DNA from: Halocafeteria seosinensis
Lineage: Eukaryota; Sar; Bigyra; Bicosoecida
Direction of reading: 5' to 3'
DNA: 64,000 bases
NCBI GenBank assembly: GCA_001687465.1
Contig: LVLI01000319.1
Location: forward strand, 1-64,000
Part shown: piece by piece, positions 1-11,400 of the stretch
How the letters are laid out: each line of letters opens with the position of its first letter
Numbering within the stretch: the stretch's first letter is position 1
Position numbers and translations under genes: made by a program
Notes under the pieces: generated by a model
The model's database searches: none
The model's input: the letters and a program-made list of their open reading frames with translations, nothing else
Told to the model about the DNA's origin: nothing

Positions 1-718
1 CCCTTAAGCACAGCAGTCTGGGGCAGGCCAAGCAAGAGCCTTAGAGCTTTCGCGTACTCGGTTGGGGTAAAAGTAAAACCTTTCCGCGGAGCTGCATAGA
101 CCCAAGCAATAGCCTCCTTGGCTGATGTGCACTTGAGGATCGACTTCAGGGAACCAGAAGCGTTCTCTGTCAGCTTGGAATGAAGTATGACCTGCCACTT
201 AGCAGTGAAATGATGCTGCAATTGCGGCGTGTCTTTGTAGGACGCCAAACAAGCGTCCAGAGGCCCAATCAACCGGACCAATTCCTCTTGCACTGGGCGC
301 AACCAAACCGGTGCCTCCGTACCGAAGGGAGCCTCCGGCAGGTCCCTACTTCATCGAGCGTTGCCATCGCCGACACCAAGGAGCTCATGAAAGCAATGCT
401 CGGCTTCGAAAGCCCCCATCCTAAGCCACCCATTTTCACAGGAAGAGCTGCACGCGTCACCACCGCTTCACTTAACTCAGCACCATGGGGTAATTGGAGC
501 GCTCTCTTGAGGAAATTCAGCAGCTTCTCCACGAAAAGGTCCACGATGCCCTCCATGATATCCGGTCTCACGCAACGGAGCCAGTACATGTAGTTAGGCT
601 GCCGGGACAGACAGTTGGCGACAAGGCGCAAGACAGCCTGCGGAGGCAGGTTGTGCTCTGCAGCATTCTCCAACTTTCCCTTCCTTTCCAGTTGGGCAAA
701 ATCGTTTCTTTCGAGTAA
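1..718 (-). pseudogene. Non-LTR retrotransposon reverse transcriptase, 3' fragment (broken, runs off left edge)
   Basis: Reading leftward, about 673-300 encodes a stretch matching the region C-terminal to the RT catalytic core of LINE-like elements: RQPNYMYWLRCVRP, then the hallmark ALPVKMGGLGWGLS followed by AFMSSLVSAM. Near 320-350 the frame shifts by one base. The continuing frame reads LRPVQEELVRLIGP and later TSAKEAIAWVYAAPRKG and ALRLLLGLP, which fits the tail expected of such RTs (an AW...P segment, then LRLxLGLP). No catalytic YADD box is in the window, no start codon opens the fragment, and the frames disagree, so this is a truncated decayed copy. The family call rests on remembered RT tail patterns. 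The element continues past base 1, so the rest cannot be judged. Confidence 0.65.
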
Positions 719-1355
719 CTAGGCTGATGTGACTAGCTCGTCCAAATCGCGTTGATAATCGACTGCTCAGTTGGATAGCAGCTCCATCGATTAACTAGAA
801 GTTGTGTATATTAAGGAGGTTGTATGAAGTAGAAGTTGTGTGTCGACACTGTAAATGTCGTATGCTTCCCATTTCAGGAAGTATTGGGAACGAGGCAGTA
901 AAGAATTGTTGCCAGGTCATTTATTTGGTATTTTGGTATTTTTTGCAACTTGTTGTCCTGAACCTTGGTAAGATTGAGTACTCGTTACTACCAAGAATTC
1001 TCGGCGACTGGGTTCTTAGGTCTCCGGAGTGGGCGACGTTGAGGTAGGTGCCAATTAAAATCACCGACATGGATTTTCTACTGCTTCAAGTATCTCTACT
1101 ACTACAGCGACAACAAATTTGTGTGTTTGTGGTGAGTGTACAGTTTTCACGTCCTCAACAAACGCATTGTATATCATCAATAGATTCAGTCAGTACAGTT
1201 CACCACTGTATAGGCTATGTGGACATTCTCATGAATATGATTGGGCTGTTTCCAGCGACATACATCCTGGAGCCGTCAATGAGTTGTGCACTTTCGACTT
1301 GTGAGTTCCGGGATGCCAGACTTGACAAAGGAAAGTGGAGCTACAATACTCTGCG
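719..1355. other. Intergenic stretch without a recognisable gene
   Basis: Only short ORFs without family resemblance are present. It separates the reverse transcriptase remnant from the 3' end of the SCO gene and could hold more decayed element sequence. The phrase agaagttgtgt occurs twice near 798-842. Nothing else structured is seen. Confidence 0.4.
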
Positions 1356-2673
1356 TTACCTGGACTCTAAGTCTTTGATCTTGTGTGCGATTTTTTCCGC
1401 AATTTCCGATGCCTCCATCATCTGCGATGAACAATGGATGTAGCAATCGATATCAAATTTCTCAGCCTCACGGAACCGAACATACTTGAGGGAAAAAGTC
1501 GATAAACTCTCCATCAGGAGAAAGGAGGTACAAAACGATACTATGATCCACGACGTAATCATCATCATCTTCATCTCGATGATCAACCTGGACGTAGCGA
1601 ACGATATTGCTGGATTGCGGACATGCTACGTAATGCATCATAGAACACACCTCAGAAAAATATACTCTGAATGCCCGAGTTGCGTTTTTGATCTGTTCCG
1701 GAGTGCCGGTGAGTCCAATCATCTTCGGATGGAAATCTGTCAACATGCTATGCGTTGGCAGCCCAAACCAACAGGCAAGAATAACTAACTAACGCACCTT
1801 TCAAATATTCTCGAGTTTGAGCTACAGTATCCCGGTACGGATCAACCGAGATAAAGATGGGAACGACCTGTAACCCAGCGTAGCGCACCGTTAAAAGTCA
1901 ACAAAATGAACGCACGGGAGGTAGCAAAGGCATACTTCGGGTACATTTTTCCTCTTATTGAGCATGTCAATGACTTTACCCATTTTTACCATTTCGTTTG
2001 GGCATATATCAGGGCAGTAGGTGAACCCAAAATAAATCAGATGGTAGTTGCCCCTGCGAGAAAGTGAGAGCAGATTAACTACTGGTATTTTCCATTTGCA
2101 CAGCAAATTATCCCTTACCTGAAATTTTTCTCGGTAACAGGGCGTCCATTAGTGTCTACAAGTTCAAATGGACCTCCCAAAAGAGCCTTCCCAACACTTT
2201 GAACCGTACTTTGGCCTGTGGAAAACCATAAGAAGACACCATTCCGCCGATCAGGTCATATGTATCGTAGAATTATTTTACCTGAAAACTGTTTGCTCCT
2301 TTCCTTTTGATAGTTGTAATATAGGAGAACGGCTGCTCCTAGCACTCCAAACATCCCCAAACTGGCCCACGAGACCGGCTGCAAAAGAATTGACAGAAAC
2401 CTGCAGGATCCAGGATCGAGGGCTCTGCAATATCTTTCAACCACATACGCCTGTTGTACGAGATTCCTTAGACGCTTCGATATCTTGTCCTGAGTATTTT
2501 GATCCACTTCCCCCTTCCGCCGAGGTTCTTGCGCGGTTGCTACTGCTACTGGTGCACGATCGGACCCAACATGGCTGTCTCAGACTGGTTATTCGCATGG
2601 GGAGGGCGAGTTTGTCCCCTGAGTTTAGCATAGGACGGACCACTCCCATCCGTGAAGCCACTAGACGGTTCAT
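1356..2673 (-). CDS. SCO1: SCO1/SCO2-type mitochondrial copper chaperone for cytochrome c oxidase
   Basis: Delivers copper to the CuA site of cytochrome oxidase subunit II in the mitochondrial inner membrane/intermembrane space. Inferred exons: 2673-2449, 2378-2282, 2215-2119, 2053-1936, 1867-1798, 1736-1651, 1587-1486, 1421-1356, giving 286 residues. The N-terminus ([14 protein letters not shown], rich in Arg and Ser) looks like a mitochondrial presequence. One membrane segment follows ([18 protein letters not shown]). The SCO core has [18 protein letters not shown], the copper CxxxC motif in [18 protein letters not shown], and the conserved histidine in VVDHSI. Length is close to the family norm. 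The intron at 1588-1650 is 63 nt with no stop in frame; retaining it would insert 21 residues between VYFSE and VDHRD, where other SCO proteins have no insert. Divergent from eEFSec. Confidence 0.9.
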
Positions 2674-3018
2674 TGTTAGGTGCGTGCGCAATGAATGATT
2701 CAGAACGTCAGAGTCGCAAACCGACTCTAACTGACTAAGCAAAGAATGACCACCCACTTGTGTCGTGACGATGTACAACAATCCTCTTGCCCATTAACTT
2801 GGTCAGCACTATTTAGTGCTGCACTAACAGAAGCATGCCTAACAAAAGCAATGCTCCAGGTATTACGGCTTTGTGAAGGTCGAAGGAGAGATTACCAATG
2901 CACCAGAAGAGTATTAATTGGCAAGAATTGTTAGATGATGGGTGTGAGAGCCTGTTTCTTTGGTATACAACTAATATCACTGCAATACGCACACACACAC
3001 GCACACGCATAGCCTGGT
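2674..3018. promoter_or_regulatory. Divergent intergenic region between SCO and eEFSec
   Basis: These 345 bp separate two divergent start codons and must hold both promoters. A short CA-rich run (cacacacacacgcacacgca) ends about 10 bases before the eEFSec ATG. No TATA box or other defined element is convincing. Confidence 0.5.
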
Positions 3019-4855
3019 ATGGCACAAGAGGAGAAGGAGCCCCGACGCAAGGTGGTAGCCAACTTGAACATTGGAGCTTTGGGGCATGTTGACTGCGGTA
3101 AGACAAGCTTAGTGAAATTACTTTCAACAGAACTCTCTACAGCAGCATTGGACAAACATCCGCAATCGCAAGAGAGAGGGATTACTTTGGACCTCGGCTT
3201 CTCGAGCTTCAGACTAGGAATTCTTCCTGAGCACTGGAAGAAACGATACACGGAACGGGGATGGAATTCCTCAGATTTCCCGGAAGATGTTCAGGTAACT
3301 CTGGTTGACTGTCCCGGTCATGCTTCATTGATCAGGAGCATTATAGGTGGTGCCCAAATCATTGATATGGTAAGAAGCTTCTGTTCCCAGTGGGTTTGCT
3401 TCGCATCTTGTAGAAAAATGGACTCGCCGTCTCACAGATGCTACTGGTGGTGGATATTACAAAGGGGATACAAACACAAACGGCTGAAGTAAGCACTCAA
3501 ACGCCAATAGTTGAGTCACCCGGGAATAATTGTATCAATGTTGGTTTTACCAGTGCCTCGTCATTGGAGAGATTGTTACTGACCATATGATTGTCGTCTT
3601 GAACAAAGTAGACCTCCTGGCAGCGGATGAAAAGGACTATAAAGTATGCTTCTGAAACTACAGTTACCTTATATTCTGTGCTTTATGCAGGCGTCTGACG
3701 TGGTTGCAGATAGAAAAAATGAAAAAACGAGTGCAGAAGGTGCTATCGAAAACAAAATTTCATAGCGCCCCTATCATTGTTGCCTCTGCAAGGCAGGAAG
3801 AATCGCGTCCAGCTATTTTAGAAGCTATTGCAGTGAATTCGCCGGTACCATCACGGGACTCCACCCGCCCGTTACTCTTTAATGTTGATCACTGTTTTTC
3901 CTTGAAGGGGAAGGGTACAATATTGACTGGCACTATTCTAGCGGGAAGACTAAACATCAACGATACAATTGAACTACCTCTGCAAGGAGAGATAAGGAAA
4001 GTGAAGTCGATGCAACAGTTTCACCAGTCCATTGACTCGGCACAACAGGGTGACAGAGTTGGCGTGTGCTGTAGCGGTCTAGATGCAAGCTCAATAGAAA
4101 GAGCTGTCGCTTGTGCACCAGGATACTTGAGGCCAGTTTGCTCTGCGGTGGCTCTTGTAAAAAAGATAAAGCATTACAAAGCTCAGGTAGGAACTGGAAG
4201 TAAATTTCACATTTCTGTAGGCCATGCGACCGTTCTTGGCACTGTTTCATTTTTCGGAGAGCCTTTTGAAGTGGGACCGGATGCCTCCAAATTTTCAAGT
4301 TTTTCGTCGCGGGATCCATTTGAAGGAATCCTATTCGACTATTCCAAGGAGTATCCTTATAGAGAGAGCCTCACTGAACCTGACGATGATGAATCTGGTT
4401 TTTCCTACTTCCAATGGAGTTATCTTCGTTTCGAGAGCCCCGTGCTGATACCCCGCTCGGGCTTGCTAATTGGGTCGAAATTAGATACGGACATCCGCAC
4501 AAAGACCTGTAGAATTGCGTTTTATGGGTATGTGGTTGAGAATTTGGAAGAAAAACACCCCGCTGTATTTAGAGAGAAACGGAGGTTAGGGAAGGTAGAT
4601 CGAGTCACCAAAGGTGGGGACGGGGCAGCAAGTTTGACAGAAATCATAGGAACTGGAATGTTTCACAAGGAGACGGATATGTCAAAGTTTATAGGAAAGC
4701 ATGTCTTCTGCGAGGAGGCAAACGCGGAATTGACGATCGATAACCCTTTTGGAAAATCGGGGAAGTTTAAGTGTTCTACGAGGGCTCCGTGTTCATTGGA
4801 TAAAGGATACACCTTGGTCCTGATGTTGAAGAAATACATAACTTTATCTGGCTAA
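3019..4855 (+). CDS. EEFSEC: Selenocysteine-specific elongation factor eEFSec
   Basis: GTPase that carries Sec-tRNA to the ribosome at UGA codons marked by a SECIS element; cytoplasmic. Exons 3019-3369, 3438-3488, 3554-3643 and 3710-4855 give 545 residues, slightly shorter than animal eEFSec (about 580). Visible motifs: G1 GHVDCGKT (22-29), switch I ERGITLDLGF (from 52), G3 DCPGH (97-101), G4 NKVD (151-154). It then reads through IEKMKKRVQKVLSKTKF and SAPIIVASA, and the domain II signature FNVDHCFSLKGKGTILTGT. The ERGITLDLGFSSF signature and the long C-terminal domain separate it from eEF1A and eIF2-gamma. Introns are 65-68 nt. The frame joins cleanly at every junction. Presence implies that the genome encodes selenoproteins, so some in-frame UGA codons elsewhere could be sense. 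Confidence 0.93.
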
Positions 4856-5008
4856 GAGGAAAAGAGAACGGCAGGCCTTTTGGGGAAATCGGGGAAGTTA
4901 AGGTGTTAACTGCGACGGCTCCGTGTTCATTGAATAAAGGGGCATACATTGGGCCTGATTTCGAAGAAATGCATGACGGTATGTGGCTAAGAAAACAAGA
5001 GAACGGTT
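4745..5008 (+). repeat. Imperfect tandem duplication of the eEFSec 3' end
   Basis: A segment of about 131 bp covering the last eEFSec codons, the stop codon and the start of the 3' UTR (4745-4875) is followed at once by a diverged copy (4876-5008). Both copies share ccttttgg..aaatcgggga, ggctccgtgttcattg.ataaagg, ggctaaga and agagaacgg in the same order. The second copy has small indels that destroy the reading frame and lies outside the gene. It abuts the stop codon of the convergent CCDC77-like gene at 5010. Confidence 0.85.
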
Positions 5009-5009
5009 G

Positions 5010-7190
5010 TTAATAAAAATGTTTGGCATTGTTCTCAAGGTAGTTAATTCGCCGCCGTAGCCGGCCCATTTCCTCGTTCAGTCTCTGGGAATTCCAGGCT
5101 TCTTTCACCACAGCGTTGACATCTTCATCTTCATCGGGCGTTTCACCTACGAAATAAGAAGTGGTGTGGGTGAGGTTTTCTTTGCCTCTTGGCCCGGTAG
5201 GCACCGATTGCTGGCCCTTCCCGCCCTTGGCTCGGGCTACAGTGTCGTGGGGTGCTTTGGTGCCCGTTTGTAAAGGCTGTGCGTGTGCAGCATGCGATGC
5301 TCGATAGTATACTCCAGAGGGTATCCCAGAGGAATTGGATTTTGCTGCCCCATGTCCTTTTTTATGCTTCCTCTCCGTCGTACCTGAAGAACGGATTTCC
5401 GCGTTGCCATTTTCTTCCTTCAAACGATGAGGCTCTTCCTCGAAATCGACTGGGCGAACTGCTTCTCCGATTAGAGCCCACTGTGTTTCGAGCTGCCGCA
5501 GTGCCCTTCGTAGTTGAATAACGTCATTGGTGAATCCTTCCATGTCTAGTGCCCTCCGGCGTTTTAAATCAGCGTACCTGGTGAAGATGGCTAGAAAATC
5601 GTTGAAAACAACCTGAAATACGCTAAATGAGGATGTTCTTACTTCTTCCGTAAACTCTCGGCATGTTCACGGGTCTTACTCAGTTGGTCTTCGTAGTTTT
5701 GCTGAACCTGCTGATATTGGTCCTGTAACACCTTAAGATCATCATCGCGCTGCTGCGTTATACGATATGCCTCGGCTTTCAGGTTGGCTATTTCTCTTTC
5801 CGAAGATTCTTTAACTGCTTCCACTTCTTCCTGGGCAGATGCTCGGGCTCGTGCCAACTCTTCTCTCAACTGTTTTGGTGGGCAGGTATGAAGTAGAAGA
5901 ACAAACATGATCCCACTTTCTACGCACAATATAATGCAGGGGATCTGCAACATACCTGGTCCCTTTCATTTCGCAAGTCTCTGTTGGATTCCGCGGCTTC
6001 ACGAGTTTTCTCGTCGGCCTTCTGTTTGGCCTCCAACATATCCTTCGTTGCGTCTCGACTGCTTTCCCTTGCGGCTTTGAGATCTTTCTCCAACTGCTGA
6101 ACCCTTTCTTTGAGATCCTTTTCTCGATTTTCAGCTGCCTTGCGATTTCTTTCCCGGTCTTCCTCCCAGGCTTTTTTTCTTTGTTCAGATAGTTCATTTG
6201 CAGATTGCAACTGCTTGTCCAGAGCTTCCACCTTTTTAACGAGGGCTTCGGCTTGGTCGGAAGGCAAATATACGGTCCTTAGGATACGTTCCGACGTGTT
6301 GGTTTTGGTGGGATTCTGTTTCCCACTTGGTGGGTCACCATACACTCCTGCCGCCGTTTCCATGTGATGCTGCTTGGCTCCCTGCTTCCCATCATTATCA
6401 GTATTACCTCCTGATTGTAATTTCTCTGGCCTGCAATCTCTGAAAAAAGTGACTTCTTGAGTCACCGGCTGAGCCAAAGCCAGAAGATGCTGAATGCGCT
6501 TCCTGTCTTCAATCTCTTGCACCTTGAGCTGTTCATTTTCGGCCTGCAATTTGAGGACATGCTCGCGCTCATCATACAAATAACTATTGGCATCCGACAG
6601 TGCTTTCTGAAGCTCTTTTATCTGTATCGTTTCGGTTAGACCATTCAATTGTACAGAGCAGAGAAAGAGACCTCCGCAAAGTACGTACCTCTTCTTCTCG
6701 AACCTGCAACTGCCACCGTAGACGGTCGAGTTCTTCGTGTTGAACCTGCATAGGAGTAAAATAAAGTTATCCATAGCCTGATGAGAAACAAAATAAGCAC
6801 CTCTTTGCATACCTCGAGGTTCGAGAACCGTTCCAATAGCCGCTTCCTCTCTTGATCATACTGTTCACATCTATCACGGTAATACCTTAACAGATCCGCC
6901 TGAGCCGTGGTCGATTCTTCATCCCCTGGACGTCCTATAGCGACTTCACGGCCTTGTGTTTGTTCATGATATCTACTTGTCGTGGATGACGAGGACGTTG
7001 CGGGAGCTGGAGGAGCTCTGGCATTCGAGCCATGCGATGGCGTTGCGGTGGGTATCAACGACACGGAATTAGAAGAAAAAGACGAAGATGATGAGGACAT
7101 CTGATTATTGCTAGTATGCGTACGACTGCTTTTCATGGAGTAGCCGAAAGAGGAGCCGTTAGCTCCCGTCTCCTGCTGAAATCGCGACAT
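5010..7190 (-). CDS. CCDC77: CCDC77-like centriole/basal-body coiled-coil protein
   Basis: Exons 7190-6813, 6745-6689, 6621-5956, 5869-5643 and 5577-5010 give 631 residues. The first ~100 residues are low-complexity Ser-rich. Then comes DLLRYYRDRCEQYDQER, a short linker and a conserved block (KALSDANSYLYDEREHVLKL, RKRIQHLLALAQPVTQEV, TFFRDCRP) that I recall as typical of CCDC77, a centrosome/centriole component kept mostly in ciliated lineages. Most of the rest is heptad-rich coiled coil with many E, K, R and Q. The C-terminal exon has EGFTNDVIQLRRALRQLE, also like that family. All exon phases close. The family call is from memory of the motif block; a generic centrosomal coiled-coil protein is the alternative. 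Convergent with eEFSec. Confidence 0.75.
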
Positions 7191-7567
7191 TTATGCCTCC
7201 GTTTCTTGACCCCACATACATACACAGTTTATTCAACAATGGTCGTCAAAAGGAGAGTCCTTACATAAAAATTCATGGAGTCCCAAGCACTATGCCAACC
7301 AAGGAAGTGCCATGGCCCCATGGGCTGGCCGTTAAGGAATTTGTGAAGGTCCCCACGCGCTCGAATCGGCTCGATTCTAGTACATGGTAGTACAATGATT
7401 GTACAAAGTTGGACAGCACGAGTGTGTATGTCGTATTTATTCACTCTCTTTTACAAGACAGGAATTGGTGAACGCTCGATTTTGGACATGGAACAGGGGA
7501 CGAACGAAGCAAAGAAAGGGTATTTTGAATTGCGCTATTGCGTTTAGTTAGAGAGAGATTCAGGACG
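7191..7567. promoter_or_regulatory. Divergent region between CCDC77-like and Aurora-like genes
   Basis: 377 bp between two divergent starts. Open frames here are short and unlike known proteins. No specific element is recognised. An upstream non-coding exon of the kinase could lie here. Confidence 0.4.
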
Positions 7568-8431
7568 ATGCGTCTAGAAGATTTTGAAATTGGTCGAGCC
7601 ATTGGGAAGGGCCGCTTTGGGAATGTATACCTGGCGAAACACATACCCTCGGGGGGCCGTCAAGTGGCACTTAAAGTGATGATGAAGCAGCCCATTATTG
7701 ATGCAGATTGTGTTCATCGTTTGAGAAATGAGGTGGAAATCCAATCAAGAATTTCCCATCCGAACTGCTTACGTTTATTCGGGTATTTTCATGACGAGAA
7801 CAAGGTCTATCTGGTGTTGGAGTACGCAAATGGAGGAAGTGTTAGTGACCACCTACGTAAACTGGGACGCTTTTCGGAGGAAATGGCTGCACGTCATGTA
7901 GCATCCGTGGCATCGGCGCTTGCTTATCTTCATGAACGGAATGTAATTCATAGAGACCTCAAACCAGAAAATTTGCTATACTTGGATGACAAGACCACGC
8001 CCATGATAGCGGACTTCGGCTGGTCCATACACGCGCCACCTCCGTTTGGAAGACGCAACACGTTTTGCGGAACTGTAGAATATCTACCGCCAGAAATGCT
8101 AGACGGGGAAGCTCATACTTATTCTGCAGATTCTTGGGCGCTAGGAATAATGGCATATGAGTTACTGTTTGGATATACTCCTTTCAGCGCTCCGGGTCAA
8201 GAGAAGACGGAAGCGGATTCCAGTGCATGGCAGAATACAACGATAGCCAACATACAAGAGTGCCAATACGGGTATTCCTCAACGGTGCCAATTTCTACGG
8301 ACGCCAAAGATTTCATCGATTCGATGCTGCAGAAGAATCCGAGCAACAGGATTCCAGTTGAGAGCGCTTTACATCACCCTTGGATTGCGTCGTTCATTGA
8401 TATGCAAGCATCCGAGGATCAGCCATCATGA
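7568..8431 (+). CDS. Aurora-like serine/threonine protein kinase
   Basis: Mitotic kinase of the Aurora class, expected to act at centrosomes, spindle or kinetochores. Single exon, 287 residues from the first ATG (7568); the frame is open a little upstream but has no ATG. Kinase landmarks: glycine loop GKGRFGNVY (13-21), VALK lysine K36, Glu in NEVEIQS (E55), HRDLKPEN (128-135), DFG (149-151), and the activation loop RRNTFCGTVEYLPPEM with the expected phospho-Thr at 165. The sequences EVEIQSRISHPN and ADFGWSIHAP are strong Aurora signatures. It has almost no N-terminal extension, so degron and TPX2-binding segments of animal Auroras are absent or on an unseen exon. It ends 15 bp from the stop of the convergent channel gene. 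Confidence 0.9.
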   Translation: MRLEDFEIGRAIGKGRFGNVYLAKHIPSGGRQVALKVMMKQPIIDADCVHRLRNEVEIQSRISHPNCLRLFGYFHDENKVYLVLEYANGGSVSDHLRKLGRFSEEMAARHVASVASALAYLHERNVIHRDLKPENLLYLDDKTTPMIADFGWSIHAPPPFGRRNTFCGTVEYLPPEMLDGEAHTYSADSWALGIMAYELLFGYTPFSAPGQEKTEADSSAWQNTTIANIQECQYGYSSTVPISTDAKDFIDSMLQKNPSNRIPVESALHHPWIASFIDMQASEDQPS

Positions 8432-8446
8432 AGTTATCGCATCATC

Positions 8447-11400
8447 TCACTTGCCTGTTCTGTCCATCTCTCCTTTCAGTAACTCAACGTGGGTTTCATG
8501 CGCGCCAATAATGTAGTATACTGGATCGAACAGCGGGTTCGCCCGCACCTCAAGTTGCTTTCCGGTCTGCTGCTTCGTGAAATCAGACGTCCCTTTCCCT
8601 CCGGGGTAGACTCCCACACTTTCCAACAAGGTCGTTGTTGTTTCAGTTTCTTTCATCTGTTTTGTCGAAGAAAGAATTTCGTCCTGCATCTGCTCGGTAA
8701 TGAGGTGCTCCCACTGCTCGGTGGATTCTTTCGAGGCTCGAGGATAAATTTCGGTCACGATACCAACGAATAGGTTAAGGACGANAACCGCCATAAGGAC
8801 ATAGAACATATAGAAGAACGTATACATCACGCGGGGTTGATACGTGGTGAGCCTATCAAATTCTCCCGCAAAACCTACCCCGAATAGAGAGTAGAAGGAA
8901 CGCAAGACTGAAGTGAACTCTGGGTTCTCAGTGCCAAAAGCAACATGGAACGATATCCCAAAAGTAAATATCAACATTGCCATTACGGACAAGTAGAGCA
9001 TTACGATGCGGTCTTGCCACGTCATCAAAAACGCTAGCAGCATTGGTCCCCAACCGGGTATCAACCTAAGGTACTGTACAAACCGGATGATCATCAACAA
9101 TACAGTTACCGCCAAGAGATCAGTTTCAAGCTCCAGTTTCGATGCAAGACCCCATAGTGAAGTAAAAGTGGACGTCTTCGCAACATCTATCCTTAGAGTA
9201 TCCCGTTCATTGGTGCTCGAAACGTCAAGGACTAAAATAGCCGAGAGCATTCCTGCAAGAAGGACCTCTAGCCAGTTCCACCCATTTAGAGCGGCACTCT
9301 TCAATCCACTGAAACTTAGATCCCGTGTCAGTATTAGTACCTGAATAGCCAACATAGCAACCAGAGTTGCTTGGAAGCTTCCCGAAGGAGCAAATCTGCC
9401 ATTAAAGGGACGAGCGGTCTTCAGGAGAATATCTGAACGGGATGAACCCGCTGAAGAAAAGTATGTCCCTAAACGGACACTAGCGAACGTATTGATGTTC
9501 GGGTTGTAAATCGTGAAGTCGACAGATGCAAATCGTGTACTCTTAGACATCCCTCCTTGCTCTACATAGAGAGCACGCTGCCTCCGGCTGGTCACATTTG
9601 CTGAGTCGAGATCGATCACGCTGACATCCTCGTCCTCTACGGGCTCCTTAAAGAAGAGATGGTGAACAGTCAGGAAGGATCCTTGAGAGTAATGCACTGA
9701 CGGTGCTAACGAGTTTCCTCTATACTCAGGAATACATCCTATCCATTGCGATCGAATAGAGCGCGGGTAAGAACAGTTTTGCATCGCTTCAGTATACAAC
9801 GCTAGGCGAATTGAGCCAATCAGAACATTACCTTCCGTAACTTCTGAGTAACCATACCCCGTATCGTAGAAAATAGGAATAACAGATTCATCGGAATTGT
9901 GTAACACATGCTGATTCATCCACATCCACCAAGACGAACGGTCTCGAACCTCTTCCTTATAGCTCCCGAAATGGTCGCGGAGCCACAAGCTCAGCTCCGC
10001 TACCGACCCACCATCGTAATCAGGTGAGATAGGGGTCATCATGATAAACAAAACTACAAGCACTAGCAAATGAACAATGAGTTTAAAGAATTGACTGATA
10101 GCGAAGTTCTGCCTTCCGGATTGTGTCTGCGGCGTTTCCTCTAGTAGGTCCAGCATACTTCTGCTGTGGTTTAAGTTCTCCTTAGATGTGGATACTGCCT
10201 GTTGCCTACGCTGCTCCAATAGTGCCACTTCTTTTTCAATGCTTCCAGTTCGCTGGCCTAAACCCTTCCTAATGTCAAACCGTCTCACTGTCCTATCATC
10301 GTCCTGCACCTCATCTGCAACTGTTGAACTACCCCCGGTTTCCGCGTTTGCGACGAGTTTCTTGTAGTACTCGATCACCTGAGCCGACAGAATAGACGAA
10401 AAATGGAGACTGTGACTGTCAACCAATCGGTATCGAGTCATAAATGTCAAAACTGATTCATCCATGGGCCTTAGTTGGTTTCTAGCAGCGTAGCTGCGGA
10501 CAACGTCTACGATACCTCGAAGCACTTTCACCTCGACAGAAGTACTGCGGCCCTCTTGGTTTGGTCGCTGATCATACCAAGATACAAGAGACTTGCTTAC
10601 ATCGTTAGGCTCAGTGTTAGCACTTCCCGACCATCCTCGTCTCAAGGCCCTAACAATACCTGGTGGATACTGCGCCGCCTCTTTCATTTCATTGACCTGT
10701 AGTGTTAATAACTTCCGATAGACTTCATGTTCCATCTTGTGCTGATACAACGCACGCTCGTACGGGCTGAGTAAGCTGTAGTCTTGTTTTGTCGGGTCAG
10801 CACCTCTTTCTATCAATAGCTTGGTAATCTCCGTGTTTCCAACATGGACAGCTACCGTCATCGGGCTGATCAAGACCATAGATTTGTTTTCACCTTGGAC
10901 ACTAAAGAGCTTCTGGATACCATACGAGTTCCGCCAGTTCTCTAAGTTCGGGTCTTTCGGCAATGCGCGCATCCAAATCTTAGCCGGAGTAAGAACGCAG
11001 GTGACGTCATTAGAATAATGATTGCGTTGACCAGATGGTTTCCACTCGTCATGTTCAAACTTTAACGCAGCTGCACGATCTTTTTCGACCACTGTGCTGC
11101 CTTCAGTCAAGTGTTTAGAAAACAAATGATTGAGCAAAGTATCACTGTGGTCTTGGGAGGTCCAGTCGTGAGATGAAAAGCCATGGAACCATGAAATATC
11201 CACTAGTTCTAACTGTTTCTTCTTGGAAGTGTCATAAAATAACGAAGCGCGCTGTCCACTAGTAGTGGGAGAAGTGCCTGAACTCAAGGGTGATTTTCCT
11301 CCCGGCTTCACTGTCTTCTGCATAGCGGCAAGCCACCTCTTCTTGGCACTATTAGTGTTGGTAGCGTCATCTTTCTGTGATGTCGAGTCAAAATCATCGC

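Noticed and set aside
3019-4855. eIF2-gamma or eEF1A as identity of the translation GTPase
   Set aside because: ERGITLDLGFSSF, GGAQIIDM and the extended C-terminal domain match eEFSec instead.
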